Source of the DNA: Acidobacteriota bacterium
GTDB taxonomy: Bacteria; Acidobacteriota; Terriglobia; Bryobacterales; Bryobacteraceae
Direction: 5' to 3'
NCBI GenBank assembly: GCA_017304135.1
Contig: JAFLBB010000015.1
Location: 1-64,000 of the forward strand
Length of the DNA: 64,000 nucleotides
Shown: piece after piece, positions 63,928 to 64,000 of the stretch
Layout of the letters: each line of letters opens with the position of its first letter
Numbering within the stretch: the first letter of the stretch is position 1
Translations under genes and position numbers: made by a program
Notes under the pieces: generated by a model
Database searches by the model: none
The model's input: the letters and a program-made list of their open reading frames with translations, nothing else
Told to the model about the DNA's origin: nothing

Positions 63928-64000
63928 GCCACTCCTTTAACGCCGGCAGGGAGTATCCACACTGAGGCCCAGTTTCCAAAGATTTTCGCGGGCAGGCGCC

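Overview
The window reads as a GC-rich chromosomal segment of an Acidobacteriota bacterium, most likely from the Solibacteres/Bryobacterales lineage. This is an inference from content. The signs are several Tat-exported Gfo/Idh/MocA oxidoreductases and sugar isomerase-like proteins, a DUF4019 protein, enolase-superfamily and DapA-like sugar-acid enzymes, many secreted beta-rich proteins, and frequent GTG/TTG starts. I see no phage, integrase, IS element or CRISPR array.

Region 1 (1-12.3 kb): the end of an mre operon (mreC tail, mreD, mrdA/PBP2); an orphan winged-helix regulator beside a Spy/CpxP-like periplasmic protein; a large secreted subtilase; a histidine kinase/response regulator pair; a DUF4019 protein; and a DapA-like aldolase, polysaccharide deacetylase and sugar-binding lipoprotein. 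A tandem GTTAAG-type motif recurs upstream of the regulator, the subtilase and the two-component operon, suggesting an envelope-stress regulon.

Region 2 (12.3-25.8 kb): an orphan Flp pilin; a secreted protein with a structured, terminator-ending leader; serS; rpsO-pnp; a broken YefM/YoeB toxin-antitoxin locus; two Tat-exported sugar-metabolism proteins; ahcY divergent from an ArsR-methyltransferase fusion (SahR-like) with a shared palindrome; an MscS channel; and a PhoU/DUF47-like gene behind a good PHO-box promoter.

Region 3 (25.8-45.7 kb): a glycan cluster. About ten tightly packed leftward genes (38.5 to 26.9 kb) encode a flavoprotein mutase-like enzyme, two GT4 glycosyltransferases, a nucleotide-sugar epimerase, two multi-pass membrane glycosyltransferase-like proteins, a B12-type radical SAM enzyme, a polyprenyl-phosphate GT2, an ICMT-like methyltransferase and an enolase-superfamily dehydratase. 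A divergent rightward set encodes a paralogous flavoprotein, a large membrane protein, a GT2 and a polysaccharide deacetylase. Together they look able to make and modify a lipid-linked glycan, but I recognise no named pathway.

Region 4 (45.7-56 kb): a possible dispersed repeat, two secreted proteins of unknown function, a LolD-type ATPase, ClpC, a soluble histidine kinase, an unknown protein, an MBL-fold hydrolase, a further unknown protein behind a palindrome-bearing promoter, and an exported amidohydrolase.

Region 5 (56-64 kb): an ECF-type nickel/cobalt importer (Q, M, K-like, L-like, O components split between strands), a ModF-like ATPase, tRNA-Ala(GGC), an HD-domain protein, small membrane proteins, a third Gfo/Idh/MocA oxidoreductase, a zinc-ribbon membrane protein and an SRPBCC protein.
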